From Luteolibacter luteus (GTDB taxonomy: Bacteria; Verrucomicrobiota; Verrucomicrobiia; Verrucomicrobiales; Akkermansiaceae): DNA of 64,000 nucleotides. Below are positions 16,645-26,172 of the stretch, in pieces (position 1 is the first letter of the stretch; every line of letters begins with the position of its first letter). The notes below the pieces were generated by a model. It saw nothing but the letters and a program-made list of their open reading frames with translations. It searched no databases and was not told where the DNA came from. A program made the translations under genes and the position numbers. The stretch spans positions 1,054,001 through 1,118,000 of the forward strand of contig NZ_CP051774.1 in the NCBI RefSeq assembly GCF_012913485.1, written 5' to 3'.

Positions 16645-17865
16645 ATGCAAGAAACCATTGCCACGGATCCCGAGACCGTGCCGGCAAGGTCGGCCACGGA
16701 TACTGTCTTCGCGCTGCTGTTCTCCATCAGCATCGCGCACATGCTCAATGACACGATCCAGGCGCTGCTACCTTCCATTTATCCGATCTTGAAGAGCTCG
16801 TATCAACTGAGCTTCACGCAGCTCGGGATGATCACCTTCACCTTCCAGCTCACCGCGTCCCTCTTGCAGCCGGTGGTGGGCCTGATCACGGACAAGAGGC
16901 CGATGCCCTTCTCCCTGCCGATCGGGATGACCTTCACGCTGATCGGCCTGATCTGCCTGGCGAACTCGACGAGCTTCGCCACGATCCTGATGTCCGCCGC
17001 GGCGATCGGCACCGGCTCCGCGGTCTTTCACCCGGAAGCTTCACGGATTGCCTACATGGCAGCTGGCAAGCGGCGCGGTCTGGCGCAGTCGCTGTTCCAA
17101 GTGGGCGGCAATGCGGGAAGCGCGATCGGGCCTTTGCTGGCGGCTTTGATCATCGTGCCGCATGGACAACGTTCGATCCTCGCATTCTCTGCGGTGGCGC
17201 TGCTGGGTGTGGTGATCCTCACTCTGGTGGGCCGCTGGCAAGGCAGGAACTTCCACCGGATGCGTCCGAAGGCGGCGCGCTCGAACTCGGGCGCAACGTT
17301 CTCAAAGCGGACCGTGACGATCGCGCTGGCGGTGCTGGTGGCTTTGACCTTCTCGAAGTATGTCTATCTGGCCTCGCTCACCAGCTACTACACCTTCTAC
17401 CTGATCGATCGCTTCCACGTGTCCGTGCAGGAGTCGCAGTACTACCTCTTTGTCCTGCTGGCCGCGGTGGCGGTGGGCACCATCGTGGGTGGTCCGGTAG
17501 GCGACCGCATCGGGAGGAAGCGGGTCATCTGGGCATCGATTCTGGGAGTGGCCCCGTTCTCGCTGCTGCTCCCGCACGTCGGCTTGGGAATGACGGCCTT
17601 CCTGACGGTGATCATCGGGCTCGTTCTGGCTTCCGCGTTCTCGGCGATCCTCGTGTATGCACAGGAACTGCTGCCGGGGAAGGTGGGGATGATCGCGGGC
17701 CTGTTCTTCGGCCTGGCTTTCGGGATCGCGGGAATTGGCTCCGCGGTGTTGGGCAATGTGGCCGACCACCACGGGATCAACTTCGTGTTCCAGATCTGTG
17801 CCTACCTGCCACTGATCGGGATCCTGACAATCTTCCTGCCGGACATCGAGACGGAGAAGGATTGA
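16645..17865 (+). CDS. fsr: MFS exporter, fosmidomycin-resistance (Fsr) type
   Basis: 406 residues with about 12 predicted membrane segments. The sequence follows the Fsr group: IAHMLNDTIQALLPSIYPIL in the first helix, ASLLQPVVGLITDKRPMPF, the GSAVFHPEASRIA motif, and GGPVGDRIGRKRVIW after helix 8. Fsr proteins are inner-membrane drug:H+ antiporters, first recognised for fosmidomycin efflux; the natural substrate is unknown. It lies 53 nt behind the AraC gene, possibly in one transcript. A strong hairpin follows its stop. Confidence 0.88.
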   Translation: MQETIATDPETVPARSATDTVFALLFSISIAHMLNDTIQALLPSIYPILKSSYQLSFTQLGMITFTFQLTASLLQPVVGLITDKRPMPFSLPIGMTFTLIGLICLANSTSFATILMSAAAIGTGSAVFHPEASRIAYMAAGKRRGLAQSLFQVGGNAGSAIGPLLAALIIVPHGQRSILAFSAVALLGVVILTLVGRWQGRNFHRMRPKAARSNSGATFSKRTVTIALAVLVALTFSKYVYLASLTSYYTFYLIDRFHVSVQESQYYLFVLLAAVAVGTIVGGPVGDRIGRKRVIWASILGVAPFSLLLPHVGLGMTAFLTVIIGLVLASAFSAILVYAQELLPGKVGMIAGLFFGLAFGIAGIGSAVLGNVADHHGINFVFQICAYLPLIGILTIFLPDIETEKD

Positions 17866-17873
17866 GCAAAGGC

Positions 17874-17904
17874 GAAGGCCTGTGTCCGAACAACACAGGC
17901 CTTC
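17874..17904 (+). terminator. 12-bp hairpin between convergent genes
   Basis: GAAGGCCTGTGT (17874-17885) pairs exactly with ACACAGGCCTTC (17893-17904) over 7 nt, 9 nt after the fsr stop and 34 nt before the stop of the convergent DUF1080 gene. It has no long T-run, but its position suggests bidirectional termination. Confidence 0.7.
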
Positions 17905-17937
17905 AAGGACGGCTCCGCATCCCACGAATGCCCTACA

Positions 17938-19572
17938 TTATTCGGGCGTGACGTTCTCGATCAAGAACGCGGCATCCTGATAGTCGCCGTTGGCGGCTTC
18001 TTCGAAGCCGACGAGCCAGGCGTTCTTCATTTCACGGCCTTGGAAGTTGGTGACGGGGAAGACTCGGGCGGTGTGCGGGATCTTGGCTTCGGTCGGCAGC
18101 TTGGGATCGGTGAAGGAGGTGTATTGGTGAGCCTTCATGTAGATGGCGAAGGCTTCCGGTGCGGGGTCGAATTCCACGAAGCTCTTACCGCCATCAAGGG
18201 GCGGCATAAGGCGCTGGTGGGCATCGGCGATGGCGGAGGAGTCGGCGAGCTTGGCAACCTCGATGAGATCGGTGCTGCCCTTGGCCACGATCCCGATGGG
18301 CGTGATGCCGGGCGGCGAGAAGCGGGCCACGGGGGTGATCTTCACTTTCCCCTCCCCTGCTTTCTTGAAGTAGGGAATGGCAACACCATCGCCCAGCTTG
18401 TCTGCCTTGGTATCGAGCTCGAGCTTGCTACCACCGACATCCAGCGGGATGCCAAGCGCGTGGACAATGGACTGCAATGACGGCTCGTTCTTCCCTTCGA
18501 AGGCAGCGAGGCCGATCCCTTGCAGGATCACGAAGGCACCGCTCTCGGGCGTGCCGATGCGCAAGCCCGCGCTGTAGCGGCCTGCACCGTGAATGGGGCG
18601 GAAATGCACTTCGATCTCCATCGTCGCTCCCGGGGCGAGTTCTGCGACGGAGGAAGAGGCACTGAAGGCTCCGGCATCCTTGCCAGTGATGGAGAGGCTT
18701 GAGGGAAGCGAGCGATCGAGCGGATTCTTCACGGTCAGCATGGCGCTCCGTGCAGGCTTGTCTTTCACGGCGCTCAGGCTGAGCAGGGTCTTCTCAGGAC
18801 GCAGCGGTTCATCGAGTTCCTTGATCTCGATCTTGCGGTACTGGAGCTCGGCACCTTCGAACTGCAGGCAGATCTTTCCTTCCTTCAGCGCGCCGCCGGT
18901 CAGGTGCTGCATGTGCTCCACGCGCGAGCGGACATGGCCGTTCAGGATGTGCTCGGCGGATTCATCCGCATGCACGATCACCTCCGCGCGGTTCCAGCCG
19001 GGATGGTCGTATTCGGGAAAGCGGCCGAAGTAGGTCTGGTTCTTCGCTTTCCGCAAGAAGCCCCCGTTCTCCGGGAGCAAGGAAGCATCGCCCTGTCCCT
19101 GCGGGGCCTGATCGGGAAAAGGATGGGCCCAACTGAAGCCGCTCTCCTGGATGAAGATGATGTCCCCACTATCGCCTTCTTGGATCTGATACTCCACGGA
19201 GGGCGGCCAGATCTTCTCGATGCCGGATGTGTGGTAGAGCAGGCCGGCATCCCGGATGGCGTCCTTTCGCGGCGCGAATTTCTTCTCAAGCCAGCGGTAC
19301 TCCAGCGCGAGGTGAAAGCGCGAGAAGGTCTTCTCGTGGGTGATCACGCCAAAGGGGACCTTCGCATCCGGATCACTATCCGCATACATGTGGATGGCCC
19401 CATCCCGCACCTGCACGATCCGGTCGGGGTCCTGTCCCACCGGCAGTTTGTCGACGGTGACGGTCCAGCCGCTGAGATCCTTGCCATTGAAAAGGCTTTT
19501 CCATTCGCCTTCCGCGTGAACGGGGGCAGTGAGCGCGATCGAGGCAAAGCCGTGGAGGAAGCGGGATCTCAT
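17938..19572 (-). CDS. DUF1080 protein with a C-terminal Ig-like choice-of-anchor region
   Basis: 544 residues with a signal peptide ending PVHAEG. Residues about 20-255 are a DUF1080 domain (WKSLFNGKDLSGW, HLALEYRWLEKKF, VEYQIQEGDSGDIIFI, HPGWNRAEVIVH, and QYRKIEIKEL as last strand). Residues about 260-355 resemble an ASPM/SPD-2/Hydin Ig-like domain (LTVKNPLDRSLPSSLSITG, then LAPGATMEIEVHFRP). The last about 190 residues are a region also seen in other verrucomicrobial secreted proteins (HTARVFPVTNFQGREMKNAWLVGFEE near the end). It probably acts on or binds sugars outside the cytoplasm. The domain order differs from the single-domain paralogue at 14817-15590. Confidence 0.85.
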   Translation of the reverse strand: MRSRFLHGFASIALTAPVHAEGEWKSLFNGKDLSGWTVTVDKLPVGQDPDRIVQVRDGAIHMYADSDPDAKVPFGVITHEKTFSRFHLALEYRWLEKKFAPRKDAIRDAGLLYHTSGIEKIWPPSVEYQIQEGDSGDIIFIQESGFSWAHPFPDQAPQGQGDASLLPENGGFLRKAKNQTYFGRFPEYDHPGWNRAEVIVHADESAEHILNGHVRSRVEHMQHLTGGALKEGKICLQFEGAELQYRKIEIKELDEPLRPEKTLLSLSAVKDKPARSAMLTVKNPLDRSLPSSLSITGKDAGAFSASSSVAELAPGATMEIEVHFRPIHGAGRYSAGLRIGTPESGAFVILQGIGLAAFEGKNEPSLQSIVHALGIPLDVGGSKLELDTKADKLGDGVAIPYFKKAGEGKVKITPVARFSPPGITPIGIVAKGSTDLIEVAKLADSSAIADAHQRLMPPLDGGKSFVEFDPAPEAFAIYMKAHQYTSFTDPKLPTEAKIPHTARVFPVTNFQGREMKNAWLVGFEEAANGDYQDAAFLIENVTPE

Positions 19573-19667
19573 GGGGCAGGAGGAAACAAAAGAGCCTACG
19601 CCCCAACAAGGATTAGGTTGTTGGACAGATTGTCATAAAGGACCCGAGTCCGGTGGACGCGCCGGGT

Positions 19668-19687
19668 GGCGGACAGGAGTATCCGCC
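19668..19687. repeat. Palindromic repeat GGCGGA-N8-TCCGCC
   Basis: GGCGGA (19668-19673) and TCCGCC (19682-19687) enclose CAGGAGTA, flanked by outer GTG/CAC complementarity. It lies in the 173-nt gap between two minus-strand genes. The GCGGACAGGAGTNTCCGC pattern is, to my knowledge, a common intergenic palindrome in verrucomicrobial genomes. It could also serve as a terminator for ccsA. Confidence 0.5.
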
Positions 19688-19745
19688 TTCCACAGCGGAA
19701 GAATCGCCGCAGACCGCCCCACCCTACCGGGGAGCGTCGACTTGC

Positions 19746-21770
19746 TCAGGCTTCCACGCCCTTCCCACCGATCGCAGCAGGCTCCTCCGATTTCTTGGAG
19801 AGGCCGCCACCCGTGCCGAGCTTCTCGACCAAGCAGGCGATGGCACCCCAGAGCATGAAGCCGAGCATGACCCCGTAGAAAATGACCACCCACATCTTTT
19901 TGTCGGCAGCGAAGCCGTAGTTGTGCAGGCCGACATTGAGGAAATTCACGTGCCACCAAGAGAAGGCCACCACGATGGCGGTGAAGATCCCGCAGATGTG
20001 CAGGCCCCACTCCTTGATGAAGCCGCCAAGACGGGCGTGGAGGATCGCGAGACTCCAGAGAACAATCATCAGCGCGCCGTTTTCCTTCGGGTCCCATCCC
20101 CAGAAGCGTCCCCAGGAATCATTTGCCCAGATGCCGCCGAGCACGGTGCCGATCAGGGAAAGCGTGAGGGTGAGACACACACAGCCGTAGACCGCACGCG
20201 TCACGGAGCGGCGCAGCGATGCGTCACCGGCATCGAGACCGAGGCTGCGGAGCAGGATGTAAACGATCGAGAGAAGCGCGGTGATCAGCCCGCTGGCGTA
20301 GCCCAGCGTGATGGTGATCACGTGGGTGGTAAGCCAATAGTTCGAGCGGAGCACGGCTACCAGCGGGTCCAGGTGGTCCTTGCCCTCGCCCACTTCGAAG
20401 CGGCGGGCGAGCACGATGAGGAAGGCAGCGACGATCGGCGTGATGCCGAGCACGAAGCGCTTCCGGGTCATCCACTCCACCAGCAGAGCAAAGCCCACCA
20501 AGGCCATGTCGATGAAGATGATGGTATCGTAGAGATTCCCCACCGGCGGGCGGTCCATAATGATGGAGCGCTTCACGATCGGGATGACCAGATAGACGAA
20601 GCCGAAGATCATGCAGACGATCGTGGCGCGGTAGCTGAACTTGCCCGCTTTCGACTGACCGGCGAAGAACATCACCGCCGAAAAGATTACCGCGATCAGG
20701 AACCAAGCGAGCGCATAGAGGAACCAGTTCTTCTTGAAGTAAGAGGCCTCAAGTGGAACGGACTTATACTCGTTGCGCGCCTCGGCACGAGCGACAACGC
20801 CATCTTCCAAAGCAGAGAATTTGTCCCGAAAAGCTCCTTCTCCCGTCTTGAGTGACTGAACGACATCTTCGAGCGCCTTGATGTCCTTCACCGCCTGTTC
20901 CGGCTCGCGGGTCATCCCAGTGAAAACGTGGAAGATTCGGTCGCCCGCGCTGAGCCATTTGTCATCATCGGCGTTCGACGGCGGGAACAGGTTCAAACCG
21001 TAGCGCGCCGAATTCGCGGCTTGCTCGATCAGCACGCTGATCGTCTGCACCTCGCTGGAAACTTGCTGGCCATTCGCCGCGTTCTGCAGCTCCGCACGGA
21101 TTTTCGGGGCCGCCTGCATCACCTCGCTCACGGGAAGCAGCTTGCCCTCCGCGGTCGCGGATCCGGGAAGTAGACCATTGCGCGCGAAGTCCATGTAGCT
21201 GGTCAGGAACTCATAGTTCCGGACCGTGTAAGCCATTGTCAGCGTCTGCTGCTCGACCGGTTTCAACAGCTTGGGATCGCGCTTCGAGATTTCCTCGTAC
21301 GCGGAGCCCATCTGCTTGAGTTTCTCGAGGCCGGGCTTCAGGTCATTGTAGCTATAGCGGTCACGGCGGCCTTTCGACTTGATGCCCACGGCATCCAGCA
21401 CTTCGGCATTGTCCACGCGGAAGGTTGGCAGATCATTCGCAAGCTCCGGACGGAAAAGACAATCCAGCATCCATGCCAGAGGCTCGATGACGACCTTCTT
21501 GCCCCCCTCACCGACGATTTCCATCTTCCGGGCACCGTGAAGGCCCAGCATCGTGAAGCCCGCATACGTACCCAGCGGCTTGACGCGACCGCCTTCCTGG
21601 ATCGGAAGCAGCGCCGCCTTCTCGAGCGTGGCTTCTTCCCATGGCTTGTAGTTCGAAACGGTGCGGGTATCGCCCGTCGCCAGGCTATCCTTGATCGCGA
21701 AAAGGGCGATCACGGTGACGGCCGAAAGGCCAATGATGAAAACGATCCAACGTCCGATGATGGCTTTCAT
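19746..21770 (-). CDS. ccsA: Cytochrome c biogenesis protein CcsA/ResC
   Basis: 674 residues, longer than the usual 300-400 because of an N-terminal extension: one membrane helix (residues about 8-27), then a periplasmic region of about 300 residues. The C-terminal half is a multi-helix core with the heme-binding WWD-type motif (WANDSWGRFWGWDPKENGA), which presents heme to apocytochrome c. With ResB it forms the System II synthetase that exports heme and attaches it to CxxCH motifs outside the cytoplasmic membrane. The resB stop lies 1 nt upstream of this start, so the two are co-transcribed. Confidence 0.92.
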   Translation of the reverse strand: MKAIIGRWIVFIIGLSAVTVIALFAIKDSLATGDTRTVSNYKPWEEATLEKAALLPIQEGGRVKPLGTYAGFTMLGLHGARKMEIVGEGGKKVVIEPLAWMLDCLFRPELANDLPTFRVDNAEVLDAVGIKSKGRRDRYSYNDLKPGLEKLKQMGSAYEEISKRDPKLLKPVEQQTLTMAYTVRNYEFLTSYMDFARNGLLPGSATAEGKLLPVSEVMQAAPKIRAELQNAANGQQVSSEVQTISVLIEQAANSARYGLNLFPPSNADDDKWLSAGDRIFHVFTGMTREPEQAVKDIKALEDVVQSLKTGEGAFRDKFSALEDGVVARAEARNEYKSVPLEASYFKKNWFLYALAWFLIAVIFSAVMFFAGQSKAGKFSYRATIVCMIFGFVYLVIPIVKRSIIMDRPPVGNLYDTIIFIDMALVGFALLVEWMTRKRFVLGITPIVAAFLIVLARRFEVGEGKDHLDPLVAVLRSNYWLTTHVITITLGYASGLITALLSIVYILLRSLGLDAGDASLRRSVTRAVYGCVCLTLTLSLIGTVLGGIWANDSWGRFWGWDPKENGALMIVLWSLAILHARLGGFIKEWGLHICGIFTAIVVAFSWWHVNFLNVGLHNYGFAADKKMWVVIFYGVMLGFMLWGAIACLVEKLGTGGGLSKKSEEPAAIGGKGVEA

Positions 21771-21771
21771 T

Positions 21772-23025
21772 TCAGGCTTGAGGGACAGGATTGGATTTTT
21801 TGCGGAAGAGGAAGCCCCAGAGCTTCGTCAGGAAGTGGACACAAAGGCCGAGGCCGACGACGTAGATGCTGTATTCCGGCCACTTATCGGCTGGATTCCG
21901 CACGACTTCAAATCCGGAGATGGTTGCCTCCTTCGCGCCGCCGGAGGGGCCATTCATCATCGTGCGCTGGAAGAAGGTGTAGCCAGCATAGCGCATCGGC
22001 TCGTTCATCTCGATGAAGACCTTCGATTCGCGGCCATCCTCGATCCGCACGATGTCGCTTTCGAAAACCTTGGGGCGGGTCGTGTTCGGGTGATACTCGG
22101 AGCGGGCGTCCTCCAAGCGCACTTGGAAGGGCACCGGCCAGACGCGCTTGTCGATCGAGACCGTAAAAGTGCGGCCATCCGCGGTCACGGTGTAGGGCGC
22201 ATGAGACTCTACGGCGAGGAGGAAGCCATCGCCATTCTTGCCATCGCGACCGAGCACGCGGGCATGGACGCCCGGAGTGTCCATCTCCGTTTCCTTGTTC
22301 GGTTCGCGGCCGAAGAGGTACCAGCCATCCACGATCGGCTCGTTGCGAGTGGGTGCCATCGCGGTTGCGGCCATCGGCTTGGCATTCTGGACGTAGCCTT
22401 GGAACTCGAGGTCGAAGGGCAGCTTCGGCAGGCGGACCACGCGGCGGTCCGCGCCTTCGAGGTCACGGTAATAGACGTCTTTTACGAAATGGACCGGGCC
22501 TACCAGCTTGCCGTCCTTCACCTCGGTGATCTCCACCGTGGTTTCGGTGAAGGCTTGGGCATAGTCCGCGGTTTTCGGGAAGGCAGATCCTTCCGTTTCG
22601 CTGAGCATCATCACGCCGCGCTCTTCCTTGAGTTGAGCGACCCCCCCGGCGACGATCATGAAGATGATGCCGAAGTGGGACATGAGGATGCCGATCTTGT
22701 TCCAGCCCTTCCGCATGCGAATGATGCCGCCCAAGGTGAGATTGAGGACGAGCAGGGCGCAGACCCAGTAGCCTCCCGGCAGCGGGGGCAGCTTTTTGCC
22801 GGTCAGGCCTTCGCTGATGATACCCGCATCCGGAAAGACGAAGAGACCGCTCGCCTTCGGGGTGAAATATTTCTCAAGGGTCGCATGCAGGCCGTACAAG
22901 ACCTGTTCCAGGGTGGCGACCCAGGTGAGGATCATCAGGATCACCAGCAACACGGTGGCGAGTCCCAGACCCGAAAAGAAATTGAGAATGCGGAGTGGAA
23001 TGGACTTCGAGCCGGATGAACTCAT
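21772..23025 (-). CDS. resB: Cytochrome c biogenesis protein ResB (Ccs1)
   Basis: 417 residues. Membrane segments: residues about 14-38 (GLGLATVLLVILMILTWVAT), two near 90-145, and one near the C-terminus (IYVVGLGLCVHFLTKLWGF). Between them is the large extracytoplasmic ResB domain containing EMNEPMRYAGYTFFQRTMMN, a family signature. It is the partner of CcsA in System II heme attachment. Order on the minus strand is lipoprotein, resB, ccsA, with gaps of 33 and 1 nt. Confidence 0.92.
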   Translation of the reverse strand: MSSSGSKSIPLRILNFFSGLGLATVLLVILMILTWVATLEQVLYGLHATLEKYFTPKASGLFVFPDAGIISEGLTGKKLPPLPGGYWVCALLVLNLTLGGIIRMRKGWNKIGILMSHFGIIFMIVAGGVAQLKEERGVMMLSETEGSAFPKTADYAQAFTETTVEITEVKDGKLVGPVHFVKDVYYRDLEGADRRVVRLPKLPFDLEFQGYVQNAKPMAATAMAPTRNEPIVDGWYLFGREPNKETEMDTPGVHARVLGRDGKNGDGFLLAVESHAPYTVTADGRTFTVSIDKRVWPVPFQVRLEDARSEYHPNTTRPKVFESDIVRIEDGRESKVFIEMNEPMRYAGYTFFQRTMMNGPSGGAKEATISGFEVVRNPADKWPEYSIYVVGLGLCVHFLTKLWGFLFRKKSNPVPQA

Positions 23026-23058
23026 CGGGGCAGCAGGTTACGGGGTCCGGGGGCAGGA

Positions 23059-23649
23059 TCATTCACCCCGCTGACGCAGGGTTTTCACGAAGTTTTGGAG
23101 AGCTTCCTTCTGGCCGGCCACTTCTTCGGCGGGTCCGGTCATCTTCACGGTGATGATGCGTCCTTGGTCTGCGGCGATGAAGCCGTAGAGCGCTTGGCCG
23201 GGGCGGGGCGGCTGACCCATGCCGGGAGCATAGTCCCCGGAGGCTTCCACCCAGACGCCCTCGATCCCGGTGATCTTGTCCTTCGGGAGCTTCGCGACAT
23301 CGGCGTCACTCAGGGCCGGCAGAGCGAATTGGCCAAGCCAGCGGTTGATATTGTCAGTCAGGCTACCGGAGGCCATGCCCACGGCGATGTCACCGCCGGT
23401 TCCGAAGCGATAACTCAGCAGGCGGAAGGAGGTGGCTGGCTGCGCGAGCCAGCTCGGCGGCACTTGTCCGGGGACAAAGGGACCGGTGCCCGGCTCCTCG
23501 AAGCGGTCATTGCTGGTGGCATTCAGCTTCGAAGCTTCATCGTGCATCGTGAGGTCACGGCTCTCGTCCACCGTCACCTCCGCCGGCTTGCGGCAAGCAG
23601 GAAGGATCAAGGTGAGGCCGAGGCAGGCGGAAAGTGCCCGGATTTTCAT
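23059..23649 (-). CDS. Lipoprotein of unknown function, first gene of the cytochrome c operon
   Basis: 196 residues. Signal peptide and lipobox are visible (LTLILPACRKP, Cys at about residue 19). The mature domain contains SWLAQPATSFRLLSYRFGTG, DNINRWLGQFALPALSDAD and, at the end, KMTGPAEEVAGQKEALQNFVK, a layout seen in small verrucomicrobial lipoproteins of unknown role. ATG 23649 is chosen over upstream in-frame starts because it puts the lipobox correctly. It is 33 nt upstream of resB, so a link to cytochrome c maturation or respiration is possible. Confidence 0.8.
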   Translation of the reverse strand: MKIRALSACLGLTLILPACRKPAEVTVDESRDLTMHDEASKLNATSNDRFEEPGTGPFVPGQVPPSWLAQPATSFRLLSYRFGTGGDIAVGMASGSLTDNINRWLGQFALPALSDADVAKLPKDKITGIEGVWVEASGDYAPGMGQPPRPGQALYGFIAADQGRIITVKMTGPAEEVAGQKEALQNFVKTLRQRGE

Positions 23650-23892
23650 CGCGCCGCGGATAGCCCCCGCCTTCGCGACGTGCAAGGCCATTCCGGTGCC
23701 CCCGACCGGTCTCGGGAGACGCAAAGTTGCTTCAATCATTGGCTTGAATGGGCGATTCACCCTGAAATAACGCGGATCCGCGGGGAATTTGAACACAGCG
23801 GGTGGAAAATGACCTGATTCCCTCCGCCACGGGCCCGCGTGGGAGGAAAAACCTTTCACCCTATTCCTTTTGCTCGCTTAGGTTCGCGGCAC

Positions 23893-24774
23893 GTGAGCGC
23901 GATCCGCTATTTCAACCGTCACACCGGCCAAATGGAGACCGAGCAGGTCTATGGCGAGGGATTCCTTCAATTCAGCTACGCCAATCCCTTGGGAGCGCTG
24001 CCCCTGCATGTGATGGTGAAGCGCGCCGCCTTCTCGAGATGGTACGGGAAGCGGATGGACGATCCAGCGACCAAGGCAAAGGTGGCACCTTTCATCCAGC
24101 AATACGGCCTGGATCCCGTGGAATTCGCCGATGCTCCGGACAGCTACCGGACCTTCAACGAGTTCTTCTACCGCAAGCTGAAGCCATCGGCGCGACCGAT
24201 CGCGGAGAGCAAGGCGGTGTTTCCTGCCGATGGCCGGCATCTGGGCTTCCAGAAGGCCAGCGAGATCGAGGGGGTCTTCGTGAAGGGCCAGAAGTGGGAT
24301 TTGGGCAGGCTGCTTGGCGATGATTCACTGGCGGCGAAGTATGCGAATGGCTCGCTGGTGCTTTCCCGTCTCTGCCCGGTGGACTATCACCGCTTCCACT
24401 TCCCTGCGTCGGGGACGCCGGGAGAAGTAAGGACGATCGACGGCCCGCTGTTCTCCGTTTCTCCGATCGCGCTGAGACGTCGCCTGGCCTACCTGTGGGA
24501 GAACAAGCGGACGGTCACCAAGCTCGAGACGTCTGACATGGGGACGGTGCTGCTGATGGAGATCGGGGCCACTTGCGTGGGATCGATCCATCAAACCTTC
24601 ACGCCGGGGAAGCCGGTGACGAAAGGCGATGAGAAGGGCTACTTCGCCTTCGGAGGATCGTCGACGATCACGATCTTCGAGCCGGGAGCGGTGACGCTGG
24701 CGGCGGACCTGGTAGAGTGGTCGGCGAAGCAGACCGAGCTGTATGCGAAGATCGGCAGCGCAATGGCGGAGTAG
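23893..24774 (+). CDS. psd: Phosphatidylserine decarboxylase proenzyme
   Basis: A 293-residue enzyme converting phosphatidylserine to phosphatidylethanolamine at the inner membrane. The start is a GTG at 23893 giving VSAIRYFNRHTG, as in the chlamydial/PVC-type enzymes; an in-frame ATG at 23839 would add unrelated sequence. Motifs: SYRTFNEFFYRKLKP, VFPADGRHLGF (catalytic Asp region), CPVDYHRFHFPASG (catalytic His) and the autocleavage site AFGGSSTITIF. Self-cleavage at Gly-Ser produces the pyruvoyl group on the alpha chain. Monocistronic, divergent from the cytochrome c operon. Confidence 0.93.
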   Translation: MSAIRYFNRHTGQMETEQVYGEGFLQFSYANPLGALPLHVMVKRAAFSRWYGKRMDDPATKAKVAPFIQQYGLDPVEFADAPDSYRTFNEFFYRKLKPSARPIAESKAVFPADGRHLGFQKASEIEGVFVKGQKWDLGRLLGDDSLAAKYANGSLVLSRLCPVDYHRFHFPASGTPGEVRTIDGPLFSVSPIALRRRLAYLWENKRTVTKLETSDMGTVLLMEIGATCVGSIHQTFTPGKPVTKGDEKGYFAFGGSSTITIFEPGAVTLAADLVEWSAKQTELYAKIGSAMAE

Positions 24775-24789
24775 GTGATGGGCCTTACT

Positions 24790-26169
24790 TCAGGACCGGT
24801 CACATCCAGCACGGTGGCGCTGGATGCCGCCTGCCTTGAGAATGATGAGCGCGAGCGGATGGAGGAGCGCCATGGCGAGGAACCAAGGACCGTAGCCTTG
24901 CCCCTGGACGCTTGTTAGAAGCGGCCCGAAAAGCGAGCGGAATCCCTGATCGAGGAAACCGCCGGCCTTCACCGGCGGACCGGATACCATCGCGGCCACC
25001 AGCATGTTCATGGCGATGCCGCCAAGGGAACTGCCGGCCGCAACGACGCTGAACACAGTGCCAAGCGAGTGCCTCGGCACGATATCCACCACGATCGCGC
25101 TGAGATTAATCAGCCATGCGAGCGAAGCGAAGACCGTGCAGGCGGTAAGGATCATCGTGGAAGAGAGGCCACCGCATCCGGGGATGAGGATCGAGAGCGG
25201 CATGAGGATCGCACAGCCGAGCATGACCCGGAGTCGGGAGGAGAGCGGGCTTTTCCCTCCTTTCACGAGAAGTCCCGAGAACCAACCGCCTGCCAGGGAG
25301 CCGATGCCAGCCGCGGTGTAGATTACCCAGGTGACGGTGAGCGAGCGCTGGTCGAGCCCGTGTTGGGTGCCCAGATATTTGGCGAACCAGAACTGGTAGA
25401 AATACCACACCGGATCCGTGAGCAGTCGCCCGACTAACAGAAGCCACATGGGCCGGAAAGCGAGCACCTGCCTCCACGACCAGGCTCCCCCGGTGCTGGC
25501 CATTTCTTCGCTCTCCGCGATCAGTGCCGATTCCTCGGGGGTAATCCTTTTGCTATGCCGCGGATGCCGGTAGAGCAGCAGCCAGGGGATCAGCCAAAGA
25601 AAACCCGCCAAGCCGGTCAGGAGGAAAGCCACGCGCCAGCCGGACTGGCTCCCGAACCAGGAATCGAAGAGCGGCAGGCCTTTCGGAAGCTCGTGCGTCG
25701 CCAGCGGAATGACGACATAGGGTGTCAGCGCGGCACCGACCGTGGCACCCATCGTGTAAAGGCCGATCGCCAAGGCCCGTTCCCGCGGCGGGAACCACTC
25801 CGAGACAGCCTTCGACGCCGCGGGCCAAATGCCTGCCTCACCGAGACCTAAGAGAAAGCGGCAGCTGCCCATGGATCGTACGCCCTGCACCCATGCCGTG
25901 GCCATATTTGCCAATGACCACCACACAACGAAAAGCGCCGTGCCTCCGCGGGTGCCGAGCCGATCCACCAGCTTTCCCGAGATCAGGTAGGCCACCGTGT
26001 AGGCGAGCAGGAAAAGATTCAGGACATCCGCATACTCGCGGTCATCCATGCCAAGGTCCCGCTGGATGGTCGGTGCGAGGACGAACAGGGTCTGGCGATC
26101 GACATAGTTAAGCACCGCGGCCAGAAAGACCAGGCCGAGGATCCACCAGCGGAGTCCGCGAAACTTCAT
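24790..26169 (-). CDS. MFS transporter, hexuronate-type (ACS family)
   Basis: 459 residues with about 12 membrane helices. N-terminal NYVDRQTLFVLAPTIQRDLGM and GKLVDRLGTRGG, then LGLGEAGIWPAASKAVSEWFPPRERA, are hallmarks of the anion:cation symporter branch (ExuT/GudP-like) that imports hexuronates and other sugar acids. Its start lies 3 nt after the stop codon of the GH9-like hydrolase, so it is the second gene of that operon. The substrate (uronate or related) is inferred from family only. Confidence 0.9.
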   Translation of the reverse strand: MKFRGLRWWILGLVFLAAVLNYVDRQTLFVLAPTIQRDLGMDDREYADVLNLFLLAYTVAYLISGKLVDRLGTRGGTALFVVWWSLANMATAWVQGVRSMGSCRFLLGLGEAGIWPAASKAVSEWFPPRERALAIGLYTMGATVGAALTPYVVIPLATHELPKGLPLFDSWFGSQSGWRVAFLLTGLAGFLWLIPWLLLYRHPRHSKRITPEESALIAESEEMASTGGAWSWRQVLAFRPMWLLLVGRLLTDPVWYFYQFWFAKYLGTQHGLDQRSLTVTWVIYTAAGIGSLAGGWFSGLLVKGGKSPLSSRLRVMLGCAILMPLSILIPGCGGLSSTMILTACTVFASLAWLINLSAIVVDIVPRHSLGTVFSVVAAGSSLGGIAMNMLVAAMVSGPPVKAGGFLDQGFRSLFGPLLTSVQGQGYGPWFLAMALLHPLALIILKAGGIQRHRAGCDRS

Positions 26170-26172
26170 CCG

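Noticed and set aside
19653..20855. 400-codon plus-strand frame across ccsA
   Set aside because: Antisense of the multi-helix CcsA gene, whose WWD motif and helices are clear on the other strand.
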